Assembly: GCA_902494515.1 (NCBI GenBank)
Contig: CABUTS010000009.1
Span: 1 to 61,021, forward strand
DNA from: an uncultured Muribaculaceae bacterium
GTDB lineage: Bacteria; Bacteroidota; Bacteroidia; Bacteroidales; Muribaculaceae
Direction: 5' to 3'
Length of the DNA: 61,021 nucleotides
Both the position numbers and the translations under genes were made by a program. Positions 43,574 through 53,700 of the stretch are shown piece after piece. A model generated the notes under the pieces. It was not told the DNA's origin, did not search any database, and saw nothing but the letters and a program-made list of their open reading frames with translations. Positions within the stretch are counted from its first letter, which is position 1; each line of letters starts with the position of its first letter.

Positions 43574-45304
43574 ATGAAAATAAATCACTTTAAAAAAATA
43601 GGCATGTATGCCATCGGACTGCTCGTGGCATCCGCACTGCCTATGTCGCTCAGCTCCTGCAGCGACAGTGATGACGAAACCAGCAAGGTTGGCGCCCTGA
43701 CGATCGGCACCGAACAGTTCGACTACGAGTTCTCGGCCGAGGGTGATCAGATCATCGAAATACCTTTCACCAGCACCCACGACTGGACTGTCGAAGTGGC
43801 CGACGCCAATGTCGACTGGCTGCAGTTCGCCCGCATGGAGGGTCATCCCGGCTCACACACTCTCTTCATCCGTGTGACCAAAAACGAGAAGGCCGACCGC
43901 TCCACTTCCTTCACTCTGAAAAGCGATGTCGGCTCGCAGACCTTCACCGTCAGCCAGTCGCGCACCGATGCGCTGATCATCTCCAACAGCGACAAGTATC
44001 AGGACCTCGCTTATCAGGGTGGCGAATTCGAAGTTACCTTCGACACCAACCTCGGTGATTTCGTTATCAACACCGAATATGAGGCCGGCACAGAACCCTG
44101 GATTGAGCAGGTTGCGAAATCCCGCGCTCCCATGGTCAGCAACACCCTGACCTTCAAGTATGCCGAGAACCCCGAGGGTGGCTCGCGTACGGCTCACATC
44201 TACTTCAGCTCGAAGGTAAGACCTGAAATCAAGGACACCCTCGACGTTACCCAGATCGGCGCTCCCGTTCCTGCCGCCAAGATTCTGAACAAGGAAGCCT
44301 TCGCCAATCCTCTGCGTGGCGTTGCCCAGCAGGTGGTTGTGAACATCGAATACAAGTATCTCGACGATTTCCACTGGGAAGTTACCTCCGAGGACGGCAA
44401 TGACTGGTACAACGCAGCTCTCGGCGACAATGTCATCAACATCCAGCTGACCGATAACGCCGGAACCGCCAACCGCGCTCTGAAAGTCCGCATCTGGGGC
44501 TCCAATGCCCAGTATGGCCGCAACCTTAGCGACGACGTCACCATCACCCAGGCTCCCGACACCCGCTACCACGCCGGCAACGGCAAGAGCATTGCCGAAA
44601 TGATGTCGGAGAAGGGCGTCGACCAGGCTACTCTCGAGTCCATCGAAGTTGTGGGCCAGCTGAGCGAAGACGACTTCAAGCTGCTCCGCAAGATGGCCAA
44701 GGACAATTCGCTGAGCTACATCGACCTCTCCGGTGCCACCAACACCGAAATCCCCTCGTTCAACGCATCGAAGGACAACAACGACGGTTGCTTCAACGGC
44801 TGCGTACACCTGGAAACCCTGATTCTTCCCCAGAACGGCAACATCAAGTACATCCCCATCAACATGTGCCGCAACTGCTCCGCTCTGAAGGAAATCCGCA
44901 TACCCGAAGGTATCGAATATGTCGACCGCCACTCCTTCGCCAACTGTACGGCAATGGAGGTAATCTGGCTCCCCAGCACCCTCCAGTATCTCTACGGCTG
45001 CTGTTTCGAGAAGATTCCTCTGAAAGAGGCTCACCTCCGTTGCCTCCCGATGCAGGTTCTGCAGGTACGCCGTGGTACCGACACTCCGACCACCATCTCC
45101 GAGGTGTTCATGAATACCGGCAACATCTACAAGAAGGCCAAACTGTATGTTCCCGCCGAGTATCTTGAAATCTACCTCAAGCCCGAACCCACTCTGGAGG
45201 ATCTCGGTCTGAGCGAATGGCCCCTGAAGCCCGGCAGCACTGATGAACATGTCGACGGCAAGACCTTCTCCTGGGTCGGAACCAATGAAATTGTAGCAGA
45301 ATAA
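43574..45304 (+). CDS. BACON-domain / leucine-rich-repeat surface lipoprotein
   Basis: The 576-residue lipoprotein (SLSSCSDSDDE, Cys29) contains about three BACON-like beta domains (residues about 40-130, 130-225, 230-330, with HDWTVEVADANVDWLQF and QTFTVSQSR) and then a BspA-type LRR region (about 395-540, with CFNGCVHLETLILP, CRNCSALKEIRIP and FANCTAMEVIWLP). BACON domains occur in surface glycan-binding proteins of Bacteroidetes. In this operon position it probably helps capture the substrate. A hairpin follows before the GH71/99-like gene. Confidence 0.83.
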   Translation: MKINHFKKIGMYAIGLLVASALPMSLSSCSDSDDETSKVGALTIGTEQFDYEFSAEGDQIIEIPFTSTHDWTVEVADANVDWLQFARMEGHPGSHTLFIRVTKNEKADRSTSFTLKSDVGSQTFTVSQSRTDALIISNSDKYQDLAYQGGEFEVTFDTNLGDFVINTEYEAGTEPWIEQVAKSRAPMVSNTLTFKYAENPEGGSRTAHIYFSSKVRPEIKDTLDVTQIGAPVPAAKILNKEAFANPLRGVAQQVVVNIEYKYLDDFHWEVTSEDGNDWYNAALGDNVINIQLTDNAGTANRALKVRIWGSNAQYGRNLSDDVTITQAPDTRYHAGNGKSIAEMMSEKGVDQATLESIEVVGQLSEDDFKLLRKMAKDNSLSYIDLSGATNTEIPSFNASKDNNDGCFNGCVHLETLILPQNGNIKYIPINMCRNCSALKEIRIPEGIEYVDRHSFANCTAMEVIWLPSTLQYLYGCCFEKIPLKEAHLRCLPMQVLQVRRGTDTPTTISEVFMNTGNIYKKAKLYVPAEYLEIYLKPEPTLEDLGLSEWPLKPGSTDEHVDGKTFSWVGTNEIVAE

Positions 45305-45315
45305 CCATCGTAATT

Positions 45316-45396
45316 CAATTTTCGCAAGTCCGACGTTGAGGTTCGGCGGTTTGAACATAAACACACCCTGACCTTGACTGGGCTTGCGAAAATTTG
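45316..45396 (+). promoter_or_regulatory. Intercistronic inverted repeat
   Basis: CAATTTTCGCAAGTCC (45316-45331) pairs with GGGCTTGCGAAAATTTG (45380-45396) around a 48-nt loop. It fills the gap between the BACON/LRR and GH71/99-like genes and could protect or separate mRNA segments. Confidence 0.6.
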
Positions 45397-45421
45397 ATTT
45401 TATACCATTTGAATTAAATCC

Positions 45422-46855
45422 ATGAAAGTAAAAAACATATTGGCTATCCTGGCCGCATCGGCTCTCCTCTTCAGCTGCTCGAAAGATGATGAAATGGTTT
45501 ATATCCCCGATGACGGCCCGACCAACAACGGGGGCAACTCCGGCGATAACAAAGATGACGAGCCGGTGGAGGACACCAGCGACACCCCCGCGGCTGTTAA
45601 GTTCAAGAGCTTCCGCGGAATGGTGATGTGCGGTTACCAGGGATGGTTCAACACCCAGAGCGACGGCGCCAACAAGGGGTGGACCCACTACACCGCCACC
45701 GGTTTCAACCGCTTTGCTCCCGGTTGCTGCAGCATCGAATACTGGCCCGACATGTCGGAATACACCAAGGCTTACGACACCCAGTTCAAATATCCCGACG
45801 GCGAGACCGCCCAGATTTTCAGCTCCTATGACTACGAGACCGCCGACCTCCATTTCAAATGGATGAAGGAGTACGGCATCGACGGCGCTATCATCCAGCG
45901 TTTCAAGAGCGCCGTGGAGAATACCTCCAATCCCGAACCTGCAATCAAGGTTATCGAGAACTGCATCAAGGCTGCCGAGAAGTATGGCGTAGCCATCATG
46001 CTGGAGTATGACCTCAGCGGTCTGTCGGAAAAAGACGACGTTCAGAAATTCATCGATGACTGGAAGATGCTGAACGACCGCTTCCACTTCACCGACCCGA
46101 ACAAATGCCCCAACTACCTCTGGCAGAACAACAAGCCTCTGCTCGGTTTCTACGGCATCGGCCTTTACAAGGACACCAAGACCGACACCCCCGCACAGTA
46201 TCTGAAGATGTTCGACAATATGTTGGGACGCGACGGCGTGCCCGGAGCTCTCTCGTATTTCGCCGGTACCGGTTATTACTGGCAGGACGGCCGGAGTGCC
46301 TCCAACTCCGATGCCAAGGACTTCGCTGAATGGGAGCCTGTCTACAAACGTTGTGCGGTAATCTCCCCCTGGGCTGTAGGTCGTTTCAGCAGCATGAATG
46401 CTGTGGATGGCAAGGTGACCACCATCGCCAAGGATGCCAAGTGGTGCGACGACAACAAGATCGTCTATGCTCCCGTGGCTTTCCCCGGTTTCTCCTGGCG
46501 CAACACCCAGACAAAATGGAACAACGGCACTCCTCAGTTCCCCAAGGATGAATACGACGCTATCCCCCGTCTGGCCGGCAAGTTCTTCTGGTATCAGATC
46601 GGCACATATATCAACAATAGCGCCGACGCAATCTTTGTCGCCATGTTCGATGAAATCGACGAAGGCACAGCCGTGTTCAAATGTGCCAAGAAGGATCGCA
46701 CCCCCCTCAATTCGAGCAGTGTGAATCCCGACGGCAAGTTCCTCACCTACGACGAAGTTGAAGACAACGGCTACTATATGTTCCTCTGTGGCGAGGCCCA
46801 CAAGTGGCTGAACGGCTCCAAGGGATATAACCGTGCCGCCCCCCCTTCGATGTAA
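45422..46855 (+). CDS. GH71/99-like glycoside hydrolase lipoprotein
   Basis: The 477-residue lipoprotein (LFSCSKDDE, Cys19) has an Asn/Gly/Asp-rich linker and a barrel domain opening with MVMCGYQGWFNTQSDG, then WMKEYGIDGAIIQRF, VAIMLEYDLSG, ISPWAVGRF and FVAMFDEIDEGTAVFK. This pattern is that of the GH71/99-like family of endo-acting enzymes in Bacteroidetes loci. The acidic residues in EYDLSG and DEIDEGT are plausible active-site candidates. As a surface lipoprotein it may make the first cut of the polysaccharide; substrate not known. Confidence 0.82.
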   Translation: MKVKNILAILAASALLFSCSKDDEMVYIPDDGPTNNGGNSGDNKDDEPVEDTSDTPAAVKFKSFRGMVMCGYQGWFNTQSDGANKGWTHYTATGFNRFAPGCCSIEYWPDMSEYTKAYDTQFKYPDGETAQIFSSYDYETADLHFKWMKEYGIDGAIIQRFKSAVENTSNPEPAIKVIENCIKAAEKYGVAIMLEYDLSGLSEKDDVQKFIDDWKMLNDRFHFTDPNKCPNYLWQNNKPLLGFYGIGLYKDTKTDTPAQYLKMFDNMLGRDGVPGALSYFAGTGYYWQDGRSASNSDAKDFAEWEPVYKRCAVISPWAVGRFSSMNAVDGKVTTIAKDAKWCDDNKIVYAPVAFPGFSWRNTQTKWNNGTPQFPKDEYDAIPRLAGKFFWYQIGTYINNSADAIFVAMFDEIDEGTAVFKCAKKDRTPLNSSSVNPDGKFLTYDEVEDNGYYMFLCGEAHKWLNGSKGYNRAAPPSM

Positions 46856-46874
46856 TAGTAATTAACAACAATCA

Positions 46875-46914
46875 CTGTTCCCCGGCAGCCGCCTCTCTGC
46901 TGCCCGGGGAACAG
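46875..46914 (+). promoter_or_regulatory. Strong intercistronic hairpin before GH2
   Basis: CTGTTCCCCGGCAGC pairs with GCTGCCCGGGGAACAG around a 9-nt loop. It lies between the GH71/99-like and GH2 genes and has no T-run, so it could be a partial terminator or an RNA-stability element. Confidence 0.7.
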
Positions 46915-46933
46915 AACTTCAACAGTATATATT

Positions 46934-49900
46934 ATGGCTACAACTTATATGAAGCGAATAGCTCTGATGCTGGCGGCTGTGACTTCATTATCGGCAGTGG
47001 CTGATGACATGAAGGCTTACCGCAACGACTTCTCGGATCCCAACCAGAAGCTCGTAACCGTAGGGCGCGGTTCCACCGCAATCAGCGACGGCATGCTGGT
47101 GTCCCGCGACAACTACGCCCTTTTCGGCACGCCCGACATGAAGAACTATTCGGTCACCTTCCGAGCTCGCACTCCGAGGAATCAGGAGCAGGTGCAGATC
47201 TGGAGCGGTTTCCACGCCGGCAACCGTTTCGACCGCTATGTTCTCGGCATCAAGGGTGGACTTATCAACAACATGATGCTGATGCGCATGGGCTACAAGG
47301 GCAACGACGAGCTCATGGCCGTGCGCAAGCTCGGTTTCTCGCCGCAGCCCGGCGAGTGGATTAAAGTGCGAATTGACGTTGTCGGCAACCGCATGCGCGT
47401 GTTTGTCAATGACAACGAGCTGCCGCATATCGACGTTACTGACCCCCACGGAGATCTCGCTGCCACCGGCGGCGTCACCCTCGGCGGTGCCTGGATTCCG
47501 GCTCAGTTTGACGACCTGACAATCACCCCGCTGGCCGATAACGCCCTGAACGGCGTGAGCGACACCGAATGGAGCAACCCCCTGACTGCCGCTCAGAAGG
47601 AGGCCATGCGCAAGCAGCAGCGTGCTGCCTTCAAGGGTAAGTCGCTCGCCAAACTCGACGACACCCGCACCGAGCTGAGTCTCGACGGCGACTGGCTGTT
47701 CATGCCCGGTTACAGCAACATCAGCGAGACCGAGGCTGTCAGCCCCGACCAGGCCGACGCCAACTGGCATGTGATGAATGTGCCTGACTTCTGGAACCCC
47801 ATCCGCATCTGGCTCCACGGCGAGACTATGGGCACTCCGCGAGGCCACATGCCGAAGGGTGTCTCCGATACTTACTATCAGCAGGAGACCGACCGCTGCG
47901 AGAACTACACTTTCGACTACAACAAGACCAACGACGCATGGTACCGTCAGTGGGTGACCCTCCCCGAGGGTGTCCAGAACAAGACCATGCAGCTCACTTT
48001 CGACGCCGTCAGCCGCACCGCTGAGATTTACATCAACGGCAAGAAGGTCACCACCCATATCGGTATGTACGGCCAGATCGACGTTGACGCCACCGGTCTG
48101 CTCCATCCGGGCAAGAACCTGATTGCCATCAGGGTAATCGGCAAGACCGCCGGCGAGAACACCAAGAGCATCGACTTCTACTATTCCTCCGTGCGCGAAA
48201 GCGAGCAGGAGGACGGCAAGGTTGATGCCGGCACCGACATCGTCAAGGATCTGCCCCACGGTTTCTACGGAGGCAACCCTGCCGGCATCTGGCAGCCGGT
48301 GAAGCTCACCATCACCAATGCCGTGAAGGTTTCCGACGTCTACATCAAGCCGTCGCTGACCGGTGCCACCTTCGAGGTGACCCTGCAGAATCTCGGCAAG
48401 GATAAGCAGACCGTGACCCCCGCTACCCTCATCACCGACCGCGAGACGGGAAGCACCCTGTTTGACGGTAAGGAGGAAAAGGTGACCCTGAAACCGGGCG
48501 AAACCAGAACTGTCATCTACACCGTCGACGGCCTGAAGCCCCGCCTGTGGTCTCCCGAGCACCCTAATCTCTACGACTTCAGCTTCTCGCTCCTCGACAA
48601 GAAGGGGAACGAGCTCGATACTTTCACCGAGACCTCCGGTTTCCGCACCTTCGAGATCCGCGACGGTCTCTTCTACCTCAACGGCCACAAGTACTGGCTC
48701 CGCGGCGGCAACCATATTCCGTTTGCCCTCGCGCCCAACGACCGCCGTCTGGCCGACACCTTCATGCAGTACATGCGCCGCGGCAACATCGACGTAACCC
48801 GTACCCACACCACCCCGTGGAACGAACTTTGGCTCGACGCCGCCGATGAGAACGGTATCGGTGTGAGCTTCGAAGGCCAGTGGCCCTGGCTCTTCCTCCA
48901 CTCCACTCCGCTGCCTTCCCGCCAGCTGCTCGACTTCTGGCAGAACGAATACCTCGGCCTGCTGCACAAGTACCGCAATCACCCCAGCATCTTCTTCTGG
49001 ACCGTGAACAACGAGATGAAGTTCTACGACAACGACAACGACCTGGAGCGCGCCAAGGAGAAGTACCGCTACATCTCTGCCACCGTGCAGAAGATGCGCG
49101 AGGTGGATCCCACCCGTCCCATCTGCTTCGACTCCAACTACCAGGCCAAGGGTAAGGACAAGAAGTACGGCAAGGCGTTCATGGACTCCATCGACGACGG
49201 CGATATCGACGATATGCACGCATACTACAACTGGTATGACTACTCGCTGTTCCGTTTCTTCAACGGCGAGTTCCAGGAGCGGTACAAACTCCCCGACCGC
49301 CCGCTGATCAGTCAGGAAATGTCGACCGGTTATCCCAATAACGAGACAGGACATCCCACCCATTCCTATCAGATCATCCACCAGAACCCGCAGTCGCTGA
49401 TCGGTTACGACTGCTACGACTTCGCCGATCCGAAGTGGTTCAAGAACACTCAGGCTTTCACAACCGGTGAGCTGGCCGAGGCTCTGCGCCGCAGCTGCGA
49501 CAAGTCCTCCGGTATCATGCACTTCGCGCTGCTGACATGGTTCAAGCAGGTTTATGATGCCGACAAGATTCAGCCCTGGCCCACCTACTACGCTCTGTCG
49601 AGAGCGCTGCAGCCGGTGCTCGTCAGCGCCGAACTCTGGGGCCGCCATCAGTATGCCGGCGAGAAGCTCGCCACCCGCATCTGTGTGGTGAACGACCTCG
49701 AGGAGGGACGCACCCTTGAGCCCTCGATCCTCCGCTGGGAACTTGTCGATGACCGCGGCAACGTTATGAAGAACGGCGAAATGGCCGTCGGAAGCGTGGA
49801 GCACTACACACGCCGCTGGGTTGACTCCGAGATTGTCATCCCCGAGACCCTCCCCGCCGATAAGGTCAATGCCAAACTCCGCCTGAAGCTCACCGAGAAC

Positions 49901-50539
49901 GGTCTGCCCGTGTCGGAGAATGTCTACGACCTGCTGCTCACCACCCGCGACTGGACTAAGGCCACCGCATCCGCCGACACCAAGAAGGCTGATGTGAAGG
50001 TTATCAATGACCAGCACAGCGTCACCGACAAGGAAGCCAAGGAGCTGCGCCAGTTCTGCGAGAGGGGCGGACAGCTGCTCTTCCTCAACAGTAATGAGGT
50101 CGCCAAGGCTGTATTCCCCGAACACATCGTAAGCTGGAACGTACCCACCGAGGGTGACATCACCTTCATGGAGCGCAACGACAGCCCCGTGTTCGACGGC
50201 ATCGAACCTCTGGAACTCCGCTATTTCAACAACAACCTCCGCGAAATCCCGACAGCCTGCAACACTACGATGCAGATCAACCGCGGCGAAAACGTCACCG
50301 AGCTTGCCGGTCAGATCAAGATTCACGCCTACATCGACGGTGGTGGCGAAAAGGCCCGCGTCGACCGCATCAACCAGCTGCGCGGCTTCACCATGGTCGG
50401 CATCGACTGTGGCAAGGGACGTGCCATCGTCTCGACAATGGCAACCCAGAAGGCCGACACCGACCCCATCGCTGCCCGCCTCCTGAACAACATGGTCGCC
50501 ACCCTGGAGCAGGGCCTCCCCTTCACCCCCTCCCTGTAA
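46934..50539 (+). CDS. GH2 family glycosidase with N-terminal lectin-like domain
   Basis: The 1201-residue secreted protein has a signal peptide, a DUF1080/LamG-like beta-sandwich (about 30-205, FSDPNQKLVTVGRG), then the GH2 sugar-binding domain (ELSLDGDWLFMPG), Ig-like domain and TIM barrel. The acid/base motif is FFWTVNNEM (Glu694) and the likely nucleophile is in LISQEMSTG (Glu795). The fused lectin-like domain is unusual and may hold the enzyme on its polymer. Met6 (MKRIALML) is an alternative start. Last gene of the susC operon, before a terminator. Confidence 0.9.
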   Translation: MATTYMKRIALMLAAVTSLSAVADDMKAYRNDFSDPNQKLVTVGRGSTAISDGMLVSRDNYALFGTPDMKNYSVTFRARTPRNQEQVQIWSGFHAGNRFDRYVLGIKGGLINNMMLMRMGYKGNDELMAVRKLGFSPQPGEWIKVRIDVVGNRMRVFVNDNELPHIDVTDPHGDLAATGGVTLGGAWIPAQFDDLTITPLADNALNGVSDTEWSNPLTAAQKEAMRKQQRAAFKGKSLAKLDDTRTELSLDGDWLFMPGYSNISETEAVSPDQADANWHVMNVPDFWNPIRIWLHGETMGTPRGHMPKGVSDTYYQQETDRCENYTFDYNKTNDAWYRQWVTLPEGVQNKTMQLTFDAVSRTAEIYINGKKVTTHIGMYGQIDVDATGLLHPGKNLIAIRVIGKTAGENTKSIDFYYSSVRESEQEDGKVDAGTDIVKDLPHGFYGGNPAGIWQPVKLTITNAVKVSDVYIKPSLTGATFEVTLQNLGKDKQTVTPATLITDRETGSTLFDGKEEKVTLKPGETRTVIYTVDGLKPRLWSPEHPNLYDFSFSLLDKKGNELDTFTETSGFRTFEIRDGLFYLNGHKYWLRGGNHIPFALAPNDRRLADTFMQYMRRGNIDVTRTHTTPWNELWLDAADENGIGVSFEGQWPWLFLHSTPLPSRQLLDFWQNEYLGLLHKYRNHPSIFFWTVNNEMKFYDNDNDLERAKEKYRYISATVQKMREVDPTRPICFDSNYQAKGKDKKYGKAFMDSIDDGDIDDMHAYYNWYDYSLFRFFNGEFQERYKLPDRPLISQEMSTGYPNNETGHPTHSYQIIHQNPQSLIGYDCYDFADPKWFKNTQAFTTGELAEALRRSCDKSSGIMHFALLTWFKQVYDADKIQPWPTYYALSRALQPVLVSAELWGRHQYAGEKLATRICVVNDLEEGRTLEPSILRWELVDDRGNVMKNGEMAVGSVEHYTRRWVDSEIVIPETLPADKVNAKLRLKLTENGLPVSENVYDLLLTTRDWTKATASADTKKADVKVINDQHSVTDKEAKELRQFCERGGQLLFLNSNEVAKAVFPEHIVSWNVPTEGDITFMERNDSPVFDGIEPLELRYFNNNLREIPTACNTTMQINRGENVTELAGQIKIHAYIDGGGEKARVDRINQLRGFTMVGIDCGKGRAIVSTMATQKADTDPIAARLLNNMVATLEQGLPFTPSL

Positions 50540-50600
50540 GCAGCCGCTGTTCACTGTAATAAGCAACCGCTCTCATCTGTAATAAACAGATACTTATTAA
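50534..50600 (+). repeat. Degenerate tandem repeat after the GH2 gene
   Basis: CTGTAAGCAGCCGCT, CTGTAATAAGCAACCGCT and CTGTAATAAACAG recur with periods of about 20-23 bp, again copying the gene's stop region. Confidence 0.6.
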
Positions 50601-50632
50601 GATAAAGCAGTAACTATTTCTCTCCAATTGTA

Positions 50633-50675
50633 AAGTCCGCTGTCGGCCCGGGTCAGGTCGCAGCGGACTTTTTTC
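50633..50675 (+). terminator. Rho-independent terminator of the susC operon
   Basis: AAGTCCGCTG (50633-50642) pairs with CAGCGGACTT (50661-50670) and is followed by TTTT, a classical intrinsic terminator. Confidence 0.9.
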
Positions 50676-50739
50676 CAATAAAAATCGATTTTAAGTCTAT
50701 GTTAAGCATAATGTTATATGTGTGTTATGCGGCGGATGT

Positions 50740-50747
50740 TAACTTTG
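50740..50747 (+). promoter_or_regulatory. -7 box of the double beta-helix gene
   Basis: TAACTTTG, 39 bp before the ATG at 50787. It shows that this gene is transcribed apart from the susC operon. No clear -33 TTTG. Confidence 0.55.
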
Positions 50748-50786
50748 CAAAGGAATTAAATCTGATATCACTGATATAACATAGGT

Positions 50787-53700
50787 ATGAAAAAGATATT
50801 TACCGGATTGGTCTGGATGATGGCGGTGGGCGCCGGCACCGCTGTGGCTGCTGATTATACACCGAATTATCAGCTGATCAACAATCCGGATTACCCGACC
50901 AATGACCTGGCTGTCGCCACTTACAATCTGATGGACTACGGTGTTGATAACACCGGGCAGGAGGACTGCACGTCTACAATCAACACCTTGCTTCAGAAGC
51001 TCAACGGGGCTTCCGGCGCCGGCAGCATCGGCGATTATAAGAATATCACCGGCGGGGTGCTGTATATCCCTGCGGGGCGCTATCTTGTCAGGGGGCACAT
51101 AAAGGTGCCGCGCGGTGTGACTATCCGCGGTGACTGGCGCAAGCCCGACGGCAGCAGTGAGCTGCAGGGTACGGTGCTGGTGATCCGTCCGGAGGCGTCC
51201 TCCACCGGTGTTACCGACGAGTCGAAGGCCGCTGTAGTGATGCAGCCCTCAACCGAGCTGAGCAACCTCACCTTCTGGTATCCCGACCAGTCGGTCGGCA
51301 ATGTCACTCCTTATCCTCCGACGGTGCGCTACGGCTACGACGGTTACTGGGGCAATGACTACTGCAACGTCCGTCACTGCACTTTCGTGAATTCCTATAT
51401 CGGCATCAAGTTCAGCGAGAAGAACGGTGGCGGCTGCCCGAATGTCTTCGATGTGTACGGCACGCCCCTCTCCGAGGGTATCGTTATGGACAATATCGCC
51501 GACGTCGGCCGCTTCGATCATATCTCCTTTTCGCCTGACTACTGGGCAGAATCCGGTCTGGACGGGGTTCCTTCGGCCGGCGAAATCCGGGCTTATACCC
51601 GCCGGAATGCAACCGGCATTGTGATGCGCCGAAACGACTGGTCCTACACCTGCAATTTCGAGGCCGACGGCTACAACATCGGTTTTCATGCCGACCATTC
51701 AACCGTCGATGCCGGAGGCCGTCCCAACGGTCATAACTACGGCTTCCGCTTCACTGACTGCGCTACAGGCATTATGGTCAGCGAAAGCAGCAACTCCGGC
51801 ATCATGTTCACCCGTGTCGACATCTCGGGCTGCGACGAGGGTGTTCACTCCCGCGGAGGGGTGGGCCCCGTGCAGTTCCTCGGGTGCGACATCCGGGCGC
51901 GGCGGTCGATCTTCACCGAGCTTTCGGGCGGAACAGGACTGATGTTGCAGGAGTGCACGGTCAGCGGTCCGGCGGACATTATGGGCGGACATTTCACGTC
52001 GGTAAACAGCACATACGACAGCGAGGTGATTATCGGTCCGGTGGCGCGCAGCATCTTCACCGGCAACAAGTTCACCGGCAACGGCCATCTCACCGACAGG
52101 TCGATCTACCAAAGCTGTTACAGCGCGGCTCCCGTAGCCGCCAAGGCGCTCCCCGAATTCCGCGACGAATGGATGGAAATCAAAGAGACGCGCCCGGCGC
52201 GCGCAGCGCTCTATGTGGTCACGGATGCGGAATTCGGTGCCAAGGGTGTAGGCATACTGACCGATCTTGCGTCGCAGCCCGACAACTCCGGAGCCATTCA
52301 GGCGGCCCTCGACAAGGCCGGACGCGAGGGTGGCGGCATCGTATACATCCCGGCCGGACATTACCGCATGGACCGTGGCCTGCGCATCCCCTCCGGAGTG
52401 GAACTGAAGGGTGCCGGCGACCTGGCTTCGGTGCCTAAGGGGCAAGGCGCGATTCTTGAGGTCTGGAATGTGAACGAGGGGAATGAAAACGCCGATGCAT
52501 TCATCATGATGGAGCAGGGGAGTGGTCTGCGCGGCGTGCACTTCAATTACCCTAACCAGAAGAATATCACCGACATAAAGAAATATCCCTATACCATCCG
52601 CGGCAACAAGGACTGTTATATCGTGAATGTCGCAGCCCGCACCGCCTACCGGGTGCTTGACCTTTTCACCAACAAGTGCGACAACCATTATGTTGACTAT
52701 CTTGCGGGTCACGCCTATATGAATGTGATTCGTGTCGGCGGCGGTTCGGAAAACGGGCTGATCTCCAACATTCAGTTCAATACGATTGCTTATGCCTGCG
52801 GCGACGAGACGAAGTTCGGCTCATGGCCCAACAGTGAGTCCTGCAAGGACAACTCCGTCAGCTCCAAGGTTTACGGACAGAATTATGAGCATCTCGATTT
52901 CTTCATCGTCGGCGACTGCCGCGGGGAGGTACTCTACAATAATTTCCTGTTCGGGTGTCACGAGGGCCTGCGTTTTCAGAAGGACAGCGGCCGGGGCGCG
53001 GTGAACTGCCATTCGCTGGGCAATGCCGTCGACGGTGCGGTCAACACGGTGGTTATCAACGGGCTGGGCTCGGACCTCGACCTTATCAACAGCCAGATTG
53101 TGGCCCTGAACCACGACAAGGCTTCCGACATCCTCGACTATCCGCTGGAGGCCTGTTTCTTCGCTACATCCGCCGGGCTGGACAAGACGGTAAATTTCTT
53201 CTCGAGCAACATCTGGGGCGGCGGCAATTATATGTTCAATGCTCATGGTGGTGCGCTCAATATGTACCTGACAAATATGGCGGCTTCGGGCGCTAAACAC
53301 ACGTTCAGTTCTGCCGGCAGCTCCCGGATAAATGTTGTGGGCGGTTACATCCAGAATGTGAAGAAGATTACCGACAATTCCACCTCTACTTCCCATACCT
53401 CGGTGAAATCCACGGTGTTCGATCCGACCGGTCAGTCAGGTTCGTGGGCTGCCAGCGAGAACAATCTCACCGTTTCCTGGGTGATGGACGACGTGTCGGT
53501 GATGCTCCCGCGCTCCGGATGGTCGGCAACATCGAACCGCAACAACGGCAATGCCTACCGGGCCATCGACGGCTCCAGCTCGACCCGCTGGGACACTTCG
53601 GCCGGCCAGAACAGCTGCTCCGGGACCTGGCTCAATATCAATATTGGTAAATCATTGACGTTCAATAGTATAATCCTTGACTCCACAGGCAGCCCCAAAG

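Noticed and set aside
41214..46801. Very long minus-strand open frames (783 and 982 codons) across the SusD to GH71/99-like region
   Set aside because: Antisense to genes with unmistakable family motifs; they arise from biased third-position use.
46988..50566. 1192-codon open frame on the minus strand
   Set aside because: Antisense to the GH2 gene, whose catalytic motifs and signal peptide are intact; no signal peptide or domain in the antisense frame.
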